In this document: in pieces, positions 8,788 through 18,086 of the stretch
How the letters are laid out: each line of letters opens with the position of its first letter
How positions within the stretch are numbered: position 1 is the first letter of the stretch
NCBI GenBank assembly: GCA_017618075.1
Contig: JAFZUY010000025.1
Location: forward strand, 62,001-126,000
From: Lachnospiraceae bacterium
GTDB lineage: Bacteria; Bacillota; Clostridia; Lachnospirales; Lachnospiraceae
DNA length: 64,000 nt
Direction: 5' to 3'
Program-made: the position numbers and the translations under genes
The notes under the pieces: generated by a model
Told to the model about the DNA's origin: nothing
The model's input: the letters and a program-made list of their open reading frames with translations, nothing else
The model's database searches: none

Positions 8788-10638
8788 ATGAGACCTGAAC
8801 CAGGCAGAAGAAATACCACAAGAAGTGGAAGCCATTCTGCAAATACCCGAAATTCAAGAAGACCGCAGCCGTCGAGAAGAAGAGTGAGAAGACGCCCCAA
8901 TGAGGTTGCCAAGCGCAGAAGAAAGAGAAAGTTTTTCGATGCTCTCGGCAGGTTTATTCCCGTATTTCTCGCCATAGCAGCCATCATAGCTATCGTTGCC
9001 GTCTTTTATGGTAATAAAATTCTCGACAGATACAGATATTCCGGCAAACATGCCGATCTGGAAGAGTATTACGGAGTTTATTATGATTATCAGGTTGCAA
9101 TGATAATCAACAACGCCAAAGTCGAGGAAAAGGGCGTTTATTACAAAAACTCATATTATATTTCGCACGAAGACGTCAAAAAATATTTCACTAATCATTT
9201 TTATATTAACCTGGATGAGCAACTCTGCCTTTATACCACACAGGATGAAATCATAAAAGCGGATATCAATCAGACGGGCAACTACTGCTATTACAAGGGT
9301 GATGAAAAGAGAGATCTGGACTGCGCTCCCGTTATCACAAACGACGGAAAGACCTATTTCTCATTCAGTTACCTTTCTCTTTTCGCGGATTTTGACATCA
9401 ACAAATACGACGATCCCAAGAGAATGGTCATCTACACGGAAGATACGCATTTAAACAAAGCGACCATCAACAAGGACACCCAGATCAGATACCGCGGCGG
9501 TGTTAAGAGCGACATCCTAAAAGACGTAAAAGAAGGCGATTCGGTCTATATCTTAGAGGAAATGGAAGACTGGGCCAAGGTTATGACCAGGGACGGTATT
9601 ATCGGCTATGTTGAAATCAAAAGATACGATAAATCCGGCTCAGACAATATAGTAATCGAAAAATGCGAAATACCTCTTGAATACACATCAATCACAAGTG
9701 ATTCAAAGATTAACATGGCATTCCATCAGCTCTTTGACATAAATGCCAGTGATTTTTCGGATGTTCCGACTGATGCGGGAATTAATGTCGTTGCGCCTAC
9801 GGTCTTCAGAATAACCGATAACGAAGGCACAATTAAAAATACGGTTAATGCAAACTATGTTGCGAACGCCCATAATGCGGGCGTAAAAATCTGGGGCGTA
9901 TGGACCGATGTCGACAACGAAGTCGATTTATCCCAGATTCTTCATAAATACAGTTTAAGACAGCAGTTAATCGGCAATATGATTTCGATGACCAAGGAAG
10001 CGGGCCTGGACGGTATCAATCTCGACCTTGAAAAGATACCTTCCGATTCTGGCGCCGACTGGGCTGAATTTTTAAGAGAACTTTCTGTTGCAACGCACAA
10101 AGAAGGCATTGTTCTTTCGGTAGACAACTATGCACCCACAGCTTCAACGATCCATTACAACAGAGGAGTACAGGGCGATACTTGCGATTACATTATCGTA
10201 ATGGGCTATGACGAGCACTGGGCTTCGGGCGGAGTTGCGGGAAGTGTTGCATCTATCGGATTTGTGGAAGACGGTATCGTCAATACCATAGACAGCGGTG
10301 TTCCCGCAGAAAAGATTATCAATGCAGTTCCTTTCTATACGCGTGTATGGAAGACAAAGGACGCCACGGTTACCGCGGATACCATGGGAATGGCATCTAC
10401 CGCAGCATGGTGCGAAGAGTACGGCGTAGAGCTTAACTGGAATGACGAGGCCTGTCAGAAATACGGCGAAAAGGAAATGAACGGAACCCTTTACCAGGTA
10501 TGGCTTGAGGATGCCCAGTCCATAGAAGCCAAACTCTCCGTAATGGATGCGCACGGATGTGCGGGCGTGGCTGAATGGAAGCTTGGATTCGATACAAGGG
10601 AAGCCTGGGATGTAATTGGAGAGTATCTGTCCAGATAG
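8788..10638 (+). CDS. Membrane-anchored glycoside hydrolase family 18 protein with SH3 domain
   Basis: 616 residues. The first ~50 residues are extraordinarily Arg-rich and cytoplasmic, then one membrane helix (about 53-73) leads to an extracytoplasmic region. An SH3b-like domain lies at about 225-285, and a GH18 (YaaH/YdhD-like) domain fills the C-terminal half. The catalytic segment is DGINLDLEKI near residue 407; it keeps the final Asp and Glu of the DxxDxDxE motif, with Asn replacing one Asp. Related proteins cleave N-acetylglucosamine-containing glycans of peptidoglycan or spore cortex. SD AAGGAGG at 8774. The next gene starts two bases after its stop. Confidence 0.85.
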   Translation: MRPEPGRRNTTRSGSHSANTRNSRRPQPSRRRVRRRPNEVAKRRRKRKFFDALGRFIPVFLAIAAIIAIVAVFYGNKILDRYRYSGKHADLEEYYGVYYDYQVAMIINNAKVEEKGVYYKNSYYISHEDVKKYFTNHFYINLDEQLCLYTTQDEIIKADINQTGNYCYYKGDEKRDLDCAPVITNDGKTYFSFSYLSLFADFDINKYDDPKRMVIYTEDTHLNKATINKDTQIRYRGGVKSDILKDVKEGDSVYILEEMEDWAKVMTRDGIIGYVEIKRYDKSGSDNIVIEKCEIPLEYTSITSDSKINMAFHQLFDINASDFSDVPTDAGINVVAPTVFRITDNEGTIKNTVNANYVANAHNAGVKIWGVWTDVDNEVDLSQILHKYSLRQQLIGNMISMTKEAGLDGINLDLEKIPSDSGADWAEFLRELSVATHKEGIVLSVDNYAPTASTIHYNRGVQGDTCDYIIVMGYDEHWASGGVAGSVASIGFVEDGIVNTIDSGVPAEKIINAVPFYTRVWKTKDATVTADTMGMASTAAWCEEYGVELNWNDEACQKYGEKEMNGTLYQVWLEDAQSIEAKLSVMDAHGCAGVAEWKLGFDTREAWDVIGEYLSR

Positions 10639-10640
10639 AA

Positions 10641-11681
10641 ATGTCAATGATTACCAAAACAGTTAAGATAGACGAAAACAATATAGATGATGCGCTCATA
10701 AAAGAAGCAGGCGAGATAATAAAGAAAGGCGGACTCGTGGCATTCCCCACAGAGACCGTATACGGGCTCGGAGGCGATGCGCTAAATCCCGAGTCCTCGA
10801 AGAAAATTTATGCTGCCAAGGGCAGACCTTCGGACAATCCCCTGATAGTGCATATTTACAGGATTGAAGATCTTTATGAGATAGTCGAAGAGGTATCTAA
10901 AGATGCGAAGAAGGTAATGGACGCATTCTGGCCCGGACCGCTTACAATGATTTTTAAGAAAAAAGACAAGGTGCCTTTCGAGACGACCGGAGGACTTGAT
11001 ACCGTTGCGGTTCGTTTTCCGATTCATCCTACGGCGATGGCATTTATCGAAGCTTCGGGCGGATTTGTTGCGGCACCGAGTGCCAATATATCGGGACGTC
11101 CTTCGCCCACGCTTGCAAAGTATGTCTGCGAGGATTTAGACGGCAGAGTCGACATGATAATTGATGGCGGAAACATTCCCATAGGACTTGAATCCACCAT
11201 CGTTGATATGACGGGAGAAGTGCCTATGATTCTTCGTCCCGGATTTGTTTCAAAGGAAATGCTTGAAGAGGTGCTTGGTGAAGTATGCGTGGATCCCACG
11301 ATACTTGATGCGAATTCTACCGCCAGACCCAAGGCTCCCGGCATGCGGTACAGACATTACGCACCCAAGGCCGACATGGTGATTGTAAGGGGCGAAGCGA
11401 ATAGTGTTATTGCCAAAATAAAAGAAATGGGGCAAAATAAAGAGTGCACCGTTTTATGCATCAGCGAACATGTATCTGAGTTCGCGGGCATGAAAGTAAA
11501 GGATGTCGGAAGCGAAAACGATTACAACGAAATCGCCGCCAACCTTTACAGAGTTCTTCGCGAGTGCGATGACGAAAATACCACGCTTATTTTATCCGAG
11601 AGTTTTTCGGACAAAGGAATCGGCGCTGCGGTTATGAACAGACTCATAAAAGCGGCCGGACATAAAATAATCGATGTTTGA
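10641..11681 (+). CDS. Threonylcarbamoyl-AMP synthase (Sua5/YwlC family)
   Basis: About 346 residues: an N-terminal YrdC domain (KGGLVAFPTETVYGLG, AAKGRPSDNPL, AAPSANISGRPSPT) followed by a C-terminal Sua5 domain starting near PKAPGMRYRHYAPKA. It makes threonylcarbamoyl-AMP from Thr, bicarbonate and ATP, the first step of the tRNA t6A37 modification. I start it at ATG 10641, two bases after the preceding stop; the frame continues upstream inside the GH18 gene but that extension is not family-like. The t6A base made through this enzyme is the substrate of MtaB, encoded at 46038. Confidence 0.92.
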   Translation: MSMITKTVKIDENNIDDALIKEAGEIIKKGGLVAFPTETVYGLGGDALNPESSKKIYAAKGRPSDNPLIVHIYRIEDLYEIVEEVSKDAKKVMDAFWPGPLTMIFKKKDKVPFETTGGLDTVAVRFPIHPTAMAFIEASGGFVAAPSANISGRPSPTLAKYVCEDLDGRVDMIIDGGNIPIGLESTIVDMTGEVPMILRPGFVSKEMLEEVLGEVCVDPTILDANSTARPKAPGMRYRHYAPKADMVIVRGEANSVIAKIKEMGQNKECTVLCISEHVSEFAGMKVKDVGSENDYNEIAANLYRVLRECDDENTTLILSESFSDKGIGAAVMNRLIKAAGHKIIDV

Positions 11682-11695
11682 TACGGAGGAATATC

Positions 11696-12136
11696 ATGAA
11701 AATTTCAATAGCCAGCGATCATGGCGGATTCGTTTTAAAAGAAGCGGTTAAGAAGCACTTAATCGAAAAAGGAATAGAGGTTGTGGATTTTGGAACAGAC
11801 TCACTTGCATCCTGCGATTATCCCGATTTCGGAAAACCCGCAGCAGAAGCGGTTGCTGAAGGCAAAGTAGACAAGGGCATCCTTATCTGCACCACGGGTA
11901 TCGGAATGAGCATGCTTGCAAACAAGATTAAAGGTATCAGAGCAGCACTTTGCGCAGATACAGTTTCCGCAAGACTTACCAGAGAGCACAATGATGCAAA
12001 CATCCTTGTAATGGGTGCGGGAATCGTGGGTGAAATCCTTGCAATGTCAATCGTCGACACATTCCTTAATACCGAGTTTTCCAACGAGGAAAAGCACATC
12101 AGAAGAATTAATAAAATTGCAAAAGCAGAAGAATAA
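11696..12136 (+). CDS. rpiB: Ribose-5-phosphate isomerase B
   Basis: A 146-residue RpiB/LacAB-type isomerase interconverting ribose 5-phosphate and ribulose 5-phosphate. The start MKISIASDHGGF is canonical; CTTGIGMSMLANK carries the catalytic Cys and the GIGMS loop, and REHNDANILVMGA is typical. ATG 11696 is chosen because CGGAGGA at 11684-11690 is properly spaced; an upstream TTG overlapping the sua5 stop is unlikely. It is followed 26 bases later by upp, which uses PRPP made from ribose 5-phosphate. Confidence 0.95.
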   Translation: MKISIASDHGGFVLKEAVKKHLIEKGIEVVDFGTDSLASCDYPDFGKPAAEAVAEGKVDKGILICTTGIGMSMLANKIKGIRAALCADTVSARLTREHNDANILVMGAGIVGEILAMSIVDTFLNTEFSNEEKHIRRINKIAKAEE

Positions 12137-12162
12137 AAAAATAAATTAGCGGAGGTAGCAAA

Positions 12163-12792
12163 ATGGGCAAAATTGTGATTATGGATCATCCTTTGATTCA
12201 GCACAAAATCGGTTACATCAGAAGAAAGGATACGGGTACTAAGGATTTTCGTCAGACAATCAGCGAGATAGCAATGCTTATCTGCTATGAGGCCACAAGA
12301 GATTTAAAGCTCGAGGACGTGGATATCGAAACTCCCATCTGCCCTACAACGGTTAAAGAACTTAAAGGAAAGAAAATGGCTATAGTTCCGATTCTTCGTG
12401 CGGGACTCGGAATGGTAGACGGTATGCTTACACTTATTCCTGCAGCAAAGGTCGGACACATCGGTCTTTACAGAGACCCTGCAACACACGAACCTGTAGA
12501 GTATTACTGCAAGCTTCCCGAAGACTGCTCACAGAGAGAAATCTTCGTTGTAGACCCCATGCTTGCAACCGGCGGCAGTGCATCCGCAGCCATTACAATG
12601 CTTAAGGCCAAGGGCTGTAAGAACATTCACTTTATGTGTATCATTGCAGCACCCGAAGGTATTGAAAGACTTACCAAGGATCATCCCGATATCGACATTT
12701 ACATCGGTGCCAAGGATGAGAAATTAAACGAAAACGCTTACATCGTTCCGGGTCTCGGAGATGCAGGCGACAGAATTTTCGGAACCAAGTAA
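12163..12792 (+). CDS. upp: Uracil phosphoribosyltransferase
   Basis: A 209-residue UPRTase that converts uracil and PRPP to UMP. It begins with the expected [22 protein letters not shown] region (positions ~9-30) and contains [12 protein letters not shown] and the PRPP-binding loop [11 protein letters not shown]; the uracil-binding C-terminus [13 protein letters not shown] is intact. SD GGAGG precedes the ATG. It sits in a nucleotide-salvage run with rpiB upstream and a dCMP deaminase 18 bases downstream. Confidence 0.97.
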   Translation: MGKIVIMDHPLIQHKIGYIRRKDTGTKDFRQTISEIAMLICYEATRDLKLEDVDIETPICPTTVKELKGKKMAIVPILRAGLGMVDGMLTLIPAAKVGHIGLYRDPATHEPVEYYCKLPEDCSQREIFVVDPMLATGGSASAAITMLKAKGCKNIHFMCIIAAPEGIERLTKDHPDIDIYIGAKDEKLNENAYIVPGLGDAGDRIFGTK

Positions 12793-12810
12793 AAATTTTC
12801 GGAGACGGAT

Positions 12811-13293
12811 ATGGATAAAAGACAGGACTATATTTCATGGGATGAATATTTTACGGGAATCGCCATTCTTTCGGGAATGCGTTCAAAAGACCCCAACACT
12901 CAGGTCGGCGCATGTATAGTGGATAAAAACAACAGAATTTTATCCGTAGGATACAACGGATTTCCCAACGGTTGCAGTGATGATCTCTTCCCCTGGGCAA
13001 GAGAAGGAGAAGTACTTAACACCAAGTATGCTTTTGTTGCTCACAGTGAACTTAATGCAATCTTAAACTACAGAGGCGGCAATCTCGAAGGCGCCAAGAT
13101 TTACGTTTCGTTATTCCCCTGCAACGAATGCGCAAAGGCCATTATTCAGGCCGGAATAAAGGAAGTTATCTACGATTCCGATAAATATAACAACACACCC
13201 ACGAATATTGCGGCAAAGAAAATGTTCGAGGCAGCCGGCGTAAAATGTACACAGTACACGAAGACCGGCAGAAAGATCGTAATCGAAGTTTAA
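12811..13293 (+). CDS. dCMP deaminase (ComEB-like)
   Basis: A 160-residue zinc-dependent deaminase that converts dCMP to dUMP for dTMP synthesis. Zinc ligands and the catalytic Glu are in HSELNA and PCNECAK; the N-terminal SKDPNTQVGACIVD and GYNGFPNGC regions are typical of the deoxycytidylate deaminase/ComE2 family. SD CGGAGA is upstream of ATG 12811. It follows upp closely, in keeping with pyrimidine metabolism. Confidence 0.93.
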   Translation: MDKRQDYISWDEYFTGIAILSGMRSKDPNTQVGACIVDKNNRILSVGYNGFPNGCSDDLFPWAREGEVLNTKYAFVAHSELNAILNYRGGNLEGAKIYVSLFPCNECAKAIIQAGIKEVIYDSDKYNNTPTNIAAKKMFEAAGVKCTQYTKTGRKIVIEV

Positions 13294-13306
13294 ACTGATT
13301 TAATCT

Positions 13307-14512
13307 ATGAAGAAAGCATTTACGGTTTTCGTTTCTTTGCTTGCCACACTCAGTTTGTTTTTTGATATGTCACCTCTTTTAGTACATGCCACGCCGAGTT
13401 CGCTGCTTCAGCAGATAGATGAAGCGGAAAAGCAGAAACAGGCGATAGAAGAGGAAAAACAGGCTGCTCAGGGCGAGAAGGACGAAAAGAAAAACGAATT
13501 AAATCAATTGCAGTACCAGCAGGGCGCCCTAAAGGCCCAGTTGGATTCTTTTAATGCAAATCTTGCTGAAGAAAACCGCAAATACGAGGAAATCTGCGAT
13601 AAGATTGATGTTAAAAAAGAAGAGATAGAAGTTAAAAAGCAGGAACTGGCCGATGCAAAGGCTACTGAAGAAGAGCAGTACGAAACCATGAAGAAGCGTC
13701 TTCAGTACATCTACGAACAGCCTGACGATATGTATCTTGACATGATTTTATCGAGTAAGGATTTTGCAACATTCCTAAATATCGCTGATTATATTTTTAT
13801 GATTTCGGAATATGACAACGATATGCTCGCGGATTACAAGCAGACCACACTGGATGTGGCGGCAATGGAAGCCGAACTTGAAGAAGAACTTGCAGGGCTT
13901 GAAACTCTTGAAGAGCAAAGCAGGGAAGAGCAGAGCAGAATCACCGATCTTATCAATACCACCAATGATTTCGTGAACCAGTATTCGGCGCAGATAAGCG
14001 ATACGAATAACGAACTCGCGGAGATTGAAAAGGAAATAGCCGAAAAGGAAGCGCAGATAAAAGCGCAGGAAGAAGATATCGAGGCTTTAAAGAAGCAGTA
14101 TGAGGAAGAATTAAGACTCTCGCAGCTTGCAGCTCAGTCTGCTAAAAGAGATATTTCCGAAGTATCCTTCGCTGATAACGACAGATATCTTCTGGCAAAC
14201 CTCATTTACTGTGAGGCGGGCGGCGAACCATACGAAGGGCAGCTGGCCGTAGGTGCGGTTGTAATGAACAGAGTAATGTCAAGCCGCTATCCCGACACGG
14301 TGTACGGAGTTATTTATCAAAAGAGTCAGTTTTCACCCGCATCAAGCGGAAGACTTGATCTGGCATTAGCCCAGAATCTTGCCACCGCATCCTGCTATCA
14401 GGCGGCGGACGAAGCCATGGCGGGAAATACCAATGTCGGAAACTGCGTATACTTCAGAACTCCGGTACCCGGACTAAACGGTATGCAAATTGGAAATCAC
14501 ATATTTTACTAA
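13307..14512 (+). CDS. Secreted cell wall hydrolase: coiled-coil N-terminus plus SleB-type hydrolase domain
   Basis: 401 residues. A signal peptide (about 1-28, ending ...LVHATPSS) is followed by a long Glu/Lys/Gln-rich coiled coil (about 32-275) like those of PcsB/CwlO proteins, which couple wall hydrolases to FtsEX-type complexes. The C-terminal ~115 residues match the SleB/Hydrolase_2 fold (LIYCEAGGEPYEGQLAVGAV, KSQFSP), a lytic transglycosylase-like enzyme; the Glu in CEAGGE is the likely catalytic residue. No FtsEX genes are nearby. It is closed by the terminator at 14511-14541. Confidence 0.88.
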   Translation: MKKAFTVFVSLLATLSLFFDMSPLLVHATPSSLLQQIDEAEKQKQAIEEEKQAAQGEKDEKKNELNQLQYQQGALKAQLDSFNANLAEENRKYEEICDKIDVKKEEIEVKKQELADAKATEEEQYETMKKRLQYIYEQPDDMYLDMILSSKDFATFLNIADYIFMISEYDNDMLADYKQTTLDVAAMEAELEEELAGLETLEEQSREEQSRITDLINTTNDFVNQYSAQISDTNNELAEIEKEIAEKEAQIKAQEEDIEALKKQYEEELRLSQLAAQSAKRDISEVSFADNDRYLLANLIYCEAGGEPYEGQLAVGAVVMNRVMSSRYPDTVYGVIYQKSQFSPASSGRLDLALAQNLATASCYQAADEAMAGNTNVGNCVYFRTPVPGLNGMQIGNHIFY

Positions 14513-14541
14513 AAAAGGAAGCATCGAAAGCTTCCTTTTTT
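14511..14541. terminator. Bidirectional terminator between wall hydrolase and DUF402 genes
   Basis: AAAAAAGGAAGC, a short loop ATCGAAA, then GCTTCCTTTTTT. The A/T tracts on both sides let it serve both convergent genes. Confidence 0.92.
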
Positions 14542-15023
14542 CATTCGTCGATATATGAATCAAGCATTTCTGTGTATTTTTTGAAACTACCTGAATATGC
14601 GGCCTTTAGGAGCTTGTCCGCACGGATAAGAGCTTTGTGTAAGAGCTCGTCGTCTATAAGACCTTTCTCATGAGCTTCTGCAAGTTCGTCCATATCTAAA
14701 AGATGTATCTCGCCGTCCGCGTTCACCGTGATGTCCAACAGCAAATCCAGTGTGGTGACGGAGTTTTCTTCTTTGTCAAAATAAAACTCAACGATGTCAC
14801 AGTACCATTTGTGCAACGAACCGTCTTTCTTTAAAAATTTGCTGATTTTGAAGCCTTCATCGGGAAGATACAGCGAATAGCCGTGATCGATGTCTTTTCG
14901 GGGATTGATAGTATTCCATTTTGTGACCATGACGTGTTCATCCGCAAAAAGCACCGTATCCCCTTTCAAAGGGATATTTTCAAACGGAATAAGCCTTTTA
15001 CGATAGAAAACCAGGTCTGGCAT
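14541..15023 (-). CDS. DUF402 domain protein
   Basis: About 160 residues of the DUF402 fold (barrel-like nucleotide-binding proteins related to the FAU-1/YgaC group). Visible family features are the conserved KWYCDIVEFYFD segment and LDLLLDITVNADGEIHLLDMDEL (positions split here as LDLLLDITV and DGEIHLLDMDEL), followed by a helical C-terminus. Some members are nucleoside tri/diphosphatases, but I cannot tell whether this one is. MPDL at 15023 is preferred as start because GGGGGA precedes it on the minus strand; the longer form from 15059 lacks an SD. Confidence 0.8.
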   Translation of the reverse strand: MPDLVFYRKRLIPFENIPLKGDTVLFADEHVMVTKWNTINPRKDIDHGYSLYLPDEGFKISKFLKKDGSLHKWYCDIVEFYFDKEENSVTTLDLLLDITVNADGEIHLLDMDELAEAHEKGLIDDELLHKALIRADKLLKAAYSGSFKKYTEMLDSYIDE

Positions 15024-15177
15024 ACGTTTTCCCCCATATATTGTGAATCTTAGAAACAAACAATACTATATCTTTAGATATTACACATAAAAATATGAAA
15101 AGTCAATTGCAAACACGAAATCTTGAAAAAGTAGTAAAAAAGTCTTAAAAACCCTTATTTTTTAAACGATTTTTTTA

Positions 15178-15206
15178 TAGACAAAGACTTAAAAAAATAA
15201 TATAAT
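15178..15206 (+). promoter_or_regulatory. Predicted promoter of the ATP synthase operon
   Basis: TAGACA, a 17-base spacer, TATAAT, in the 186-base gap upstream of atpZ. It sits about 40 bases before the GTG start at 15246 and is the only good promoter before the nine-gene operon. Confidence 0.7.
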
Positions 15207-15245
15207 TTTGGTATGTGTGCGATAGAAGTTTAAAGAGGTATAGCT

Positions 15246-15458
15246 GTGCCAAAGATTGTTAAAATACTCTCTTTTATTTCCCAGTTTACGCTGATCATGC
15301 TTATACCTACTATAGGCTGCTTTTTTCTGGGTTATTATCTGGATAAGAAATTCGGTACATCATTCCTTGTAATAATATTCTTTTTCTTGGGAGCTGCCGG
15401 CGGAATGACCGGTGTTTACAAGCTCGTCAAGAACACATTTAAGGATAACGACGAATGA
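15246..15458 (+). CDS. AtpZ/AtpI-family membrane protein
   Basis: A 70-residue protein with two membrane helices (about 13-31 and 40-60) and the GYYLDKKFGT loop typical of the AtpZ/AtpI putative F0F1-ATPase subunit family, which is implicated in assembly of the c-ring or in cation transport. It begins with GTG at 15246, six bases after AGAGGT. Its stop overlaps the next start by four bases (ATGA), marking the first gene of the ATP synthase operon. Confidence 0.85.
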   Translation: MPKIVKILSFISQFTLIMLIPTIGCFFLGYYLDKKFGTSFLVIIFFFLGAAGGMTGVYKLVKNTFKDNDE

Positions 15459-15913
15459 ATTATTTCAAACAGACGTTAAGGGAACTTCAGATTGGCGTTA
15501 TTATTCTCGGCATCCTGAATATTTTAATCGGTATGTGGTTTCCTAAAAATATGCTTGCCTATGTGCTGGGCGGACTTCTCGGAACGGTAACAGCGTTAGT
15601 TATGACCGACAATATGGCCAGAGCTATTGCAAGGGCGGTATCCGATGAGAAAAGAGCTTCGGCACGCATCAGACTGGCATTTTTCCTAAGATATGCGATA
15701 GCAGTCGTTGTTATGATTGTTGCGTGCGTATCTCCCTACACCAATCCGATTGCGACTTTTATCGGAATATTCTCAATAAAATTTGCGACGTATTTAACGC
15801 CGCTTATCCATAAAATCAATCTTAAAATAAATCCGAATTCTTTGGAGTCCGACGGCTCTGAGGAAGAGGAGGAGGAAAATAATGACTCCGAACCTGTTGT
15901 TGGCGGGCGCTGA
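15455..15913 (+). CDS. atpI: ATP synthase subunit I
   Basis: A 152-residue membrane protein with four hydrophobic segments and an acidic C-terminal tail. Its position immediately before atpB, together with the start YFKQTLRELQIGVIILG and the GLLGTVTALVM region, fits ATP synthase I proteins, which assist c-ring assembly. It overlaps atpZ by 4 bases and atpB by 32 bases, so translation is tightly coupled. Sequence conservation is low in this family, so the call rests largely on context. Confidence 0.8.
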   Translation: MNYFKQTLRELQIGVIILGILNILIGMWFPKNMLAYVLGGLLGTVTALVMTDNMARAIARAVSDEKRASARIRLAFFLRYAIAVVVMIVACVSPYTNPIATFIGIFSIKFATYLTPLIHKINLKINPNSLESDGSEEEEEENNDSEPVVGGR

Positions 15914-16682
15914 CGGCGTCGATTTTATGATCCATGGTGTATTTAAATACAACTTCCTGGGTCATGAGGTATGGATTACAACTTCACATGTTTGCTTACT
16001 CATTGTAGTGGTTTGCCTGTTGATTTTCTTTTTTATAGGCGGACAGGTGTTTAAACACGCCAAGGCCATTCCCGGAACATTCCAGTGCATACTTGAGTTT
16101 GTCGTAGAATTTTTGGACGGCATAACAGAAGGTGCGATGGGCAAGAAGGGCAGGGGCTTTAGAAACTACATCGGTACTTTATTCCTGTTTATTCTTTTTT
16201 CCAATATATCGGGACTTTTGGGATTAAGACCTCCCACAGCCGACTACGGCGTCACACTTCCTTTGGGTCTTATCACATTCACACTTGTCAGAATAAACGA
16301 AGTCAGATTTAACAGCCTCTGGGCTATTTGGAAAGACAAATGTTCACCGCTTCCCTGGTGGTTCCCTCTGTGGCTTCCAATCAACGTAATCGGTGACGTA
16401 GCGGTTCCCATATCGCTTTCGCTTCGTCTTTTCGCAAATATCCTTTCGGGTACCGTTATGATGGCACTTGTATACGGACTGTTATCAAAGTTTGCATACG
16501 GCTGGCCCGCAGCACTTCACGTATACTTCGATCTTTTCTCGGGCGCCATCCAGACATACGTATTCTGTATGCTGACGGTAACATATATAGGCAGTGCAAT
16601 CGGCGATGCCGAAGAGCCTCTTCTTAAAAAGGCTTTTAAAAAGGTTTTCACAAAACAGGAAACCACGACACAGACGAACTAA
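15882..16682 (+). CDS. atpB: F0F1 ATP synthase subunit a
   Basis: A 266-residue membrane subunit forming the ion half-channels beside the c-ring. The essential Arg lies in SLSLRLFANILSG, and GAIQTYVFCMLTVTYIGSA near the C-terminus is the other conserved helix. ATG 15882 follows an AGGAGGAGG run inside the end of atpI. Together with the c subunit at 16725 it sets ion specificity, which the c subunit suggests is sodium. Confidence 0.97.
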   Translation: MTPNLLLAGADGVDFMIHGVFKYNFLGHEVWITTSHVCLLIVVVCLLIFFFIGGQVFKHAKAIPGTFQCILEFVVEFLDGITEGAMGKKGRGFRNYIGTLFLFILFSNISGLLGLRPPTADYGVTLPLGLITFTLVRINEVRFNSLWAIWKDKCSPLPWWFPLWLPINVIGDVAVPISLSLRLFANILSGTVMMALVYGLLSKFAYGWPAALHVYFDLFSGAIQTYVFCMLTVTYIGSAIGDAEEPLLKKAFKKVFTKQETTTQTN

Positions 16683-16979
<297 letters not shown>

Positions 16980-17018
16980 TTAATCGTAAAAGAAATTTAA
17001 AGGAGGCAGGGCTTAATT

Positions 17019-17540
17019 ATGAGCAGACTATTCAACCTGGATTTTCAGCTTCTGCATGATTCCCTCCTGACGCTTATCGCTGTATTTGTACTTTTCCTCG
17101 GCGGTTCGTTCTTCTTTTTCAATCCTGCGAGAAAATTCCTTGAAAAGAGAAAACAGGGAATTGCGGATGATATTGAAGCGGCCAAAAAAGAAAAAGAAGA
17201 GGCAGAGCGTCTCAAGACTGAATATGTAGATAAACTGAAAAACGTTGATGCCGAAGTCGAAGGCATTCTCTCCGATGCGAGACAGAGAGCCTTGGCTAAT
17301 GAGAACAGAATAGTTGCCGATGCACGTGAAGAAGCGGGCAAGATTATCGACAATGCCCATCGTGAAGCAAACCTTGAGAAACTTAAAGTGGCTGACGAAG
17401 TCAAGGAAGAAGTTATCAATGTTGCCGGCGCAATGGCCGGAAAGATTGTTGCTTCTACCATGAGTGAAGCTGAACAGAGACGTTTACTCGATGAAACCTT
17501 AAAGGGAATAGGTGAGGATACATGGCTAAATCAGCAGTAA
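17019..17540 (+). CDS. atpF: F0F1 ATP synthase subunit b
   Basis: A 173-residue peripheral stalk subunit: one N-terminal membrane helix (about 16-36) and a long charged coiled coil rich in Ala, Glu and Lys. FFNPARKFLEKRKQGIADDI is the canonical junction. It overlaps atpH by 19 bases. SD AAAGGAGG precedes the ATG. Confidence 0.96.
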   Translation: MSRLFNLDFQLLHDSLLTLIAVFVLFLGGSFFFFNPARKFLEKRKQGIADDIEAAKKEKEEAERLKTEYVDKLKNVDAEVEGILSDARQRALANENRIVADAREEAGKIIDNAHREANLEKLKVADEVKEEVINVAGAMAGKIVASTMSEAEQRRLLDETLKGIGEDTWLNQQ

Positions 17541-18067
17541 CAACTTACGGCGATGCTTTATTTCAGATTGCATGCGAATCCTCTTCGTGCATTGAAATGC
17601 TTGAGGAAGTTAAGGAACTGAAGAATGTTGTTGATGCCAACCCCGAGTTAAAGGATTTGATGTTAAATCCCAGATTTTCCAAGGAAGAACATCTCGAGAT
17701 TCTCGGCAAAGTATTCAAAGGCAAAATCGACGAAAGACTTTATTCGTTTCTTGAACTTATCACGATAAAAGGCAGATACGGATATCTTGACGAAATACTT
17801 GAATATTTTATTCTTCGCGTCAAGGAACATCTGCATATCGGACAGGCAAAGGTAACAAGCGCGATCGCAATCGACAACGAGATGAAGGAGCGCATAAAAG
17901 ATAAACTTTTATCAACCACCGATTACAAAGAGATCGAAATCGAATTCGAAACAGATCCTTCATTAATCGGAGGAATGGTAATCAGAATAAAAGACAGAAT
18001 TGTGGATAATTCCGTAAAAACGAAGCTTGAAAACATTACCAGGGATTTACACAAAATTCAAATCTAA
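17522..18067 (+). CDS. atpH: F0F1 ATP synthase subunit delta
   Basis: A 181-residue stalk subunit (OSCP type) connecting F1 to subunit b. Typical motifs are YGDALFQIACE at the start, LMLNPRFSKEEHLEIL, and the C-terminal DPSLIGGMVIRIKDRIVDNS. It starts inside the end of atpF and lies 19 bases before atpA. Confidence 0.96.
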   Translation: MAKSAVTTYGDALFQIACESSSCIEMLEEVKELKNVVDANPELKDLMLNPRFSKEEHLEILGKVFKGKIDERLYSFLELITIKGRYGYLDEILEYFILRVKEHLHIGQAKVTSAIAIDNEMKERIKDKLLSTTDYKEIEIEFETDPSLIGGMVIRIKDRIVDNSVKTKLENITRDLHKIQI

Positions 18068-18086
18068 AGAAAGGGATTGAAGATCC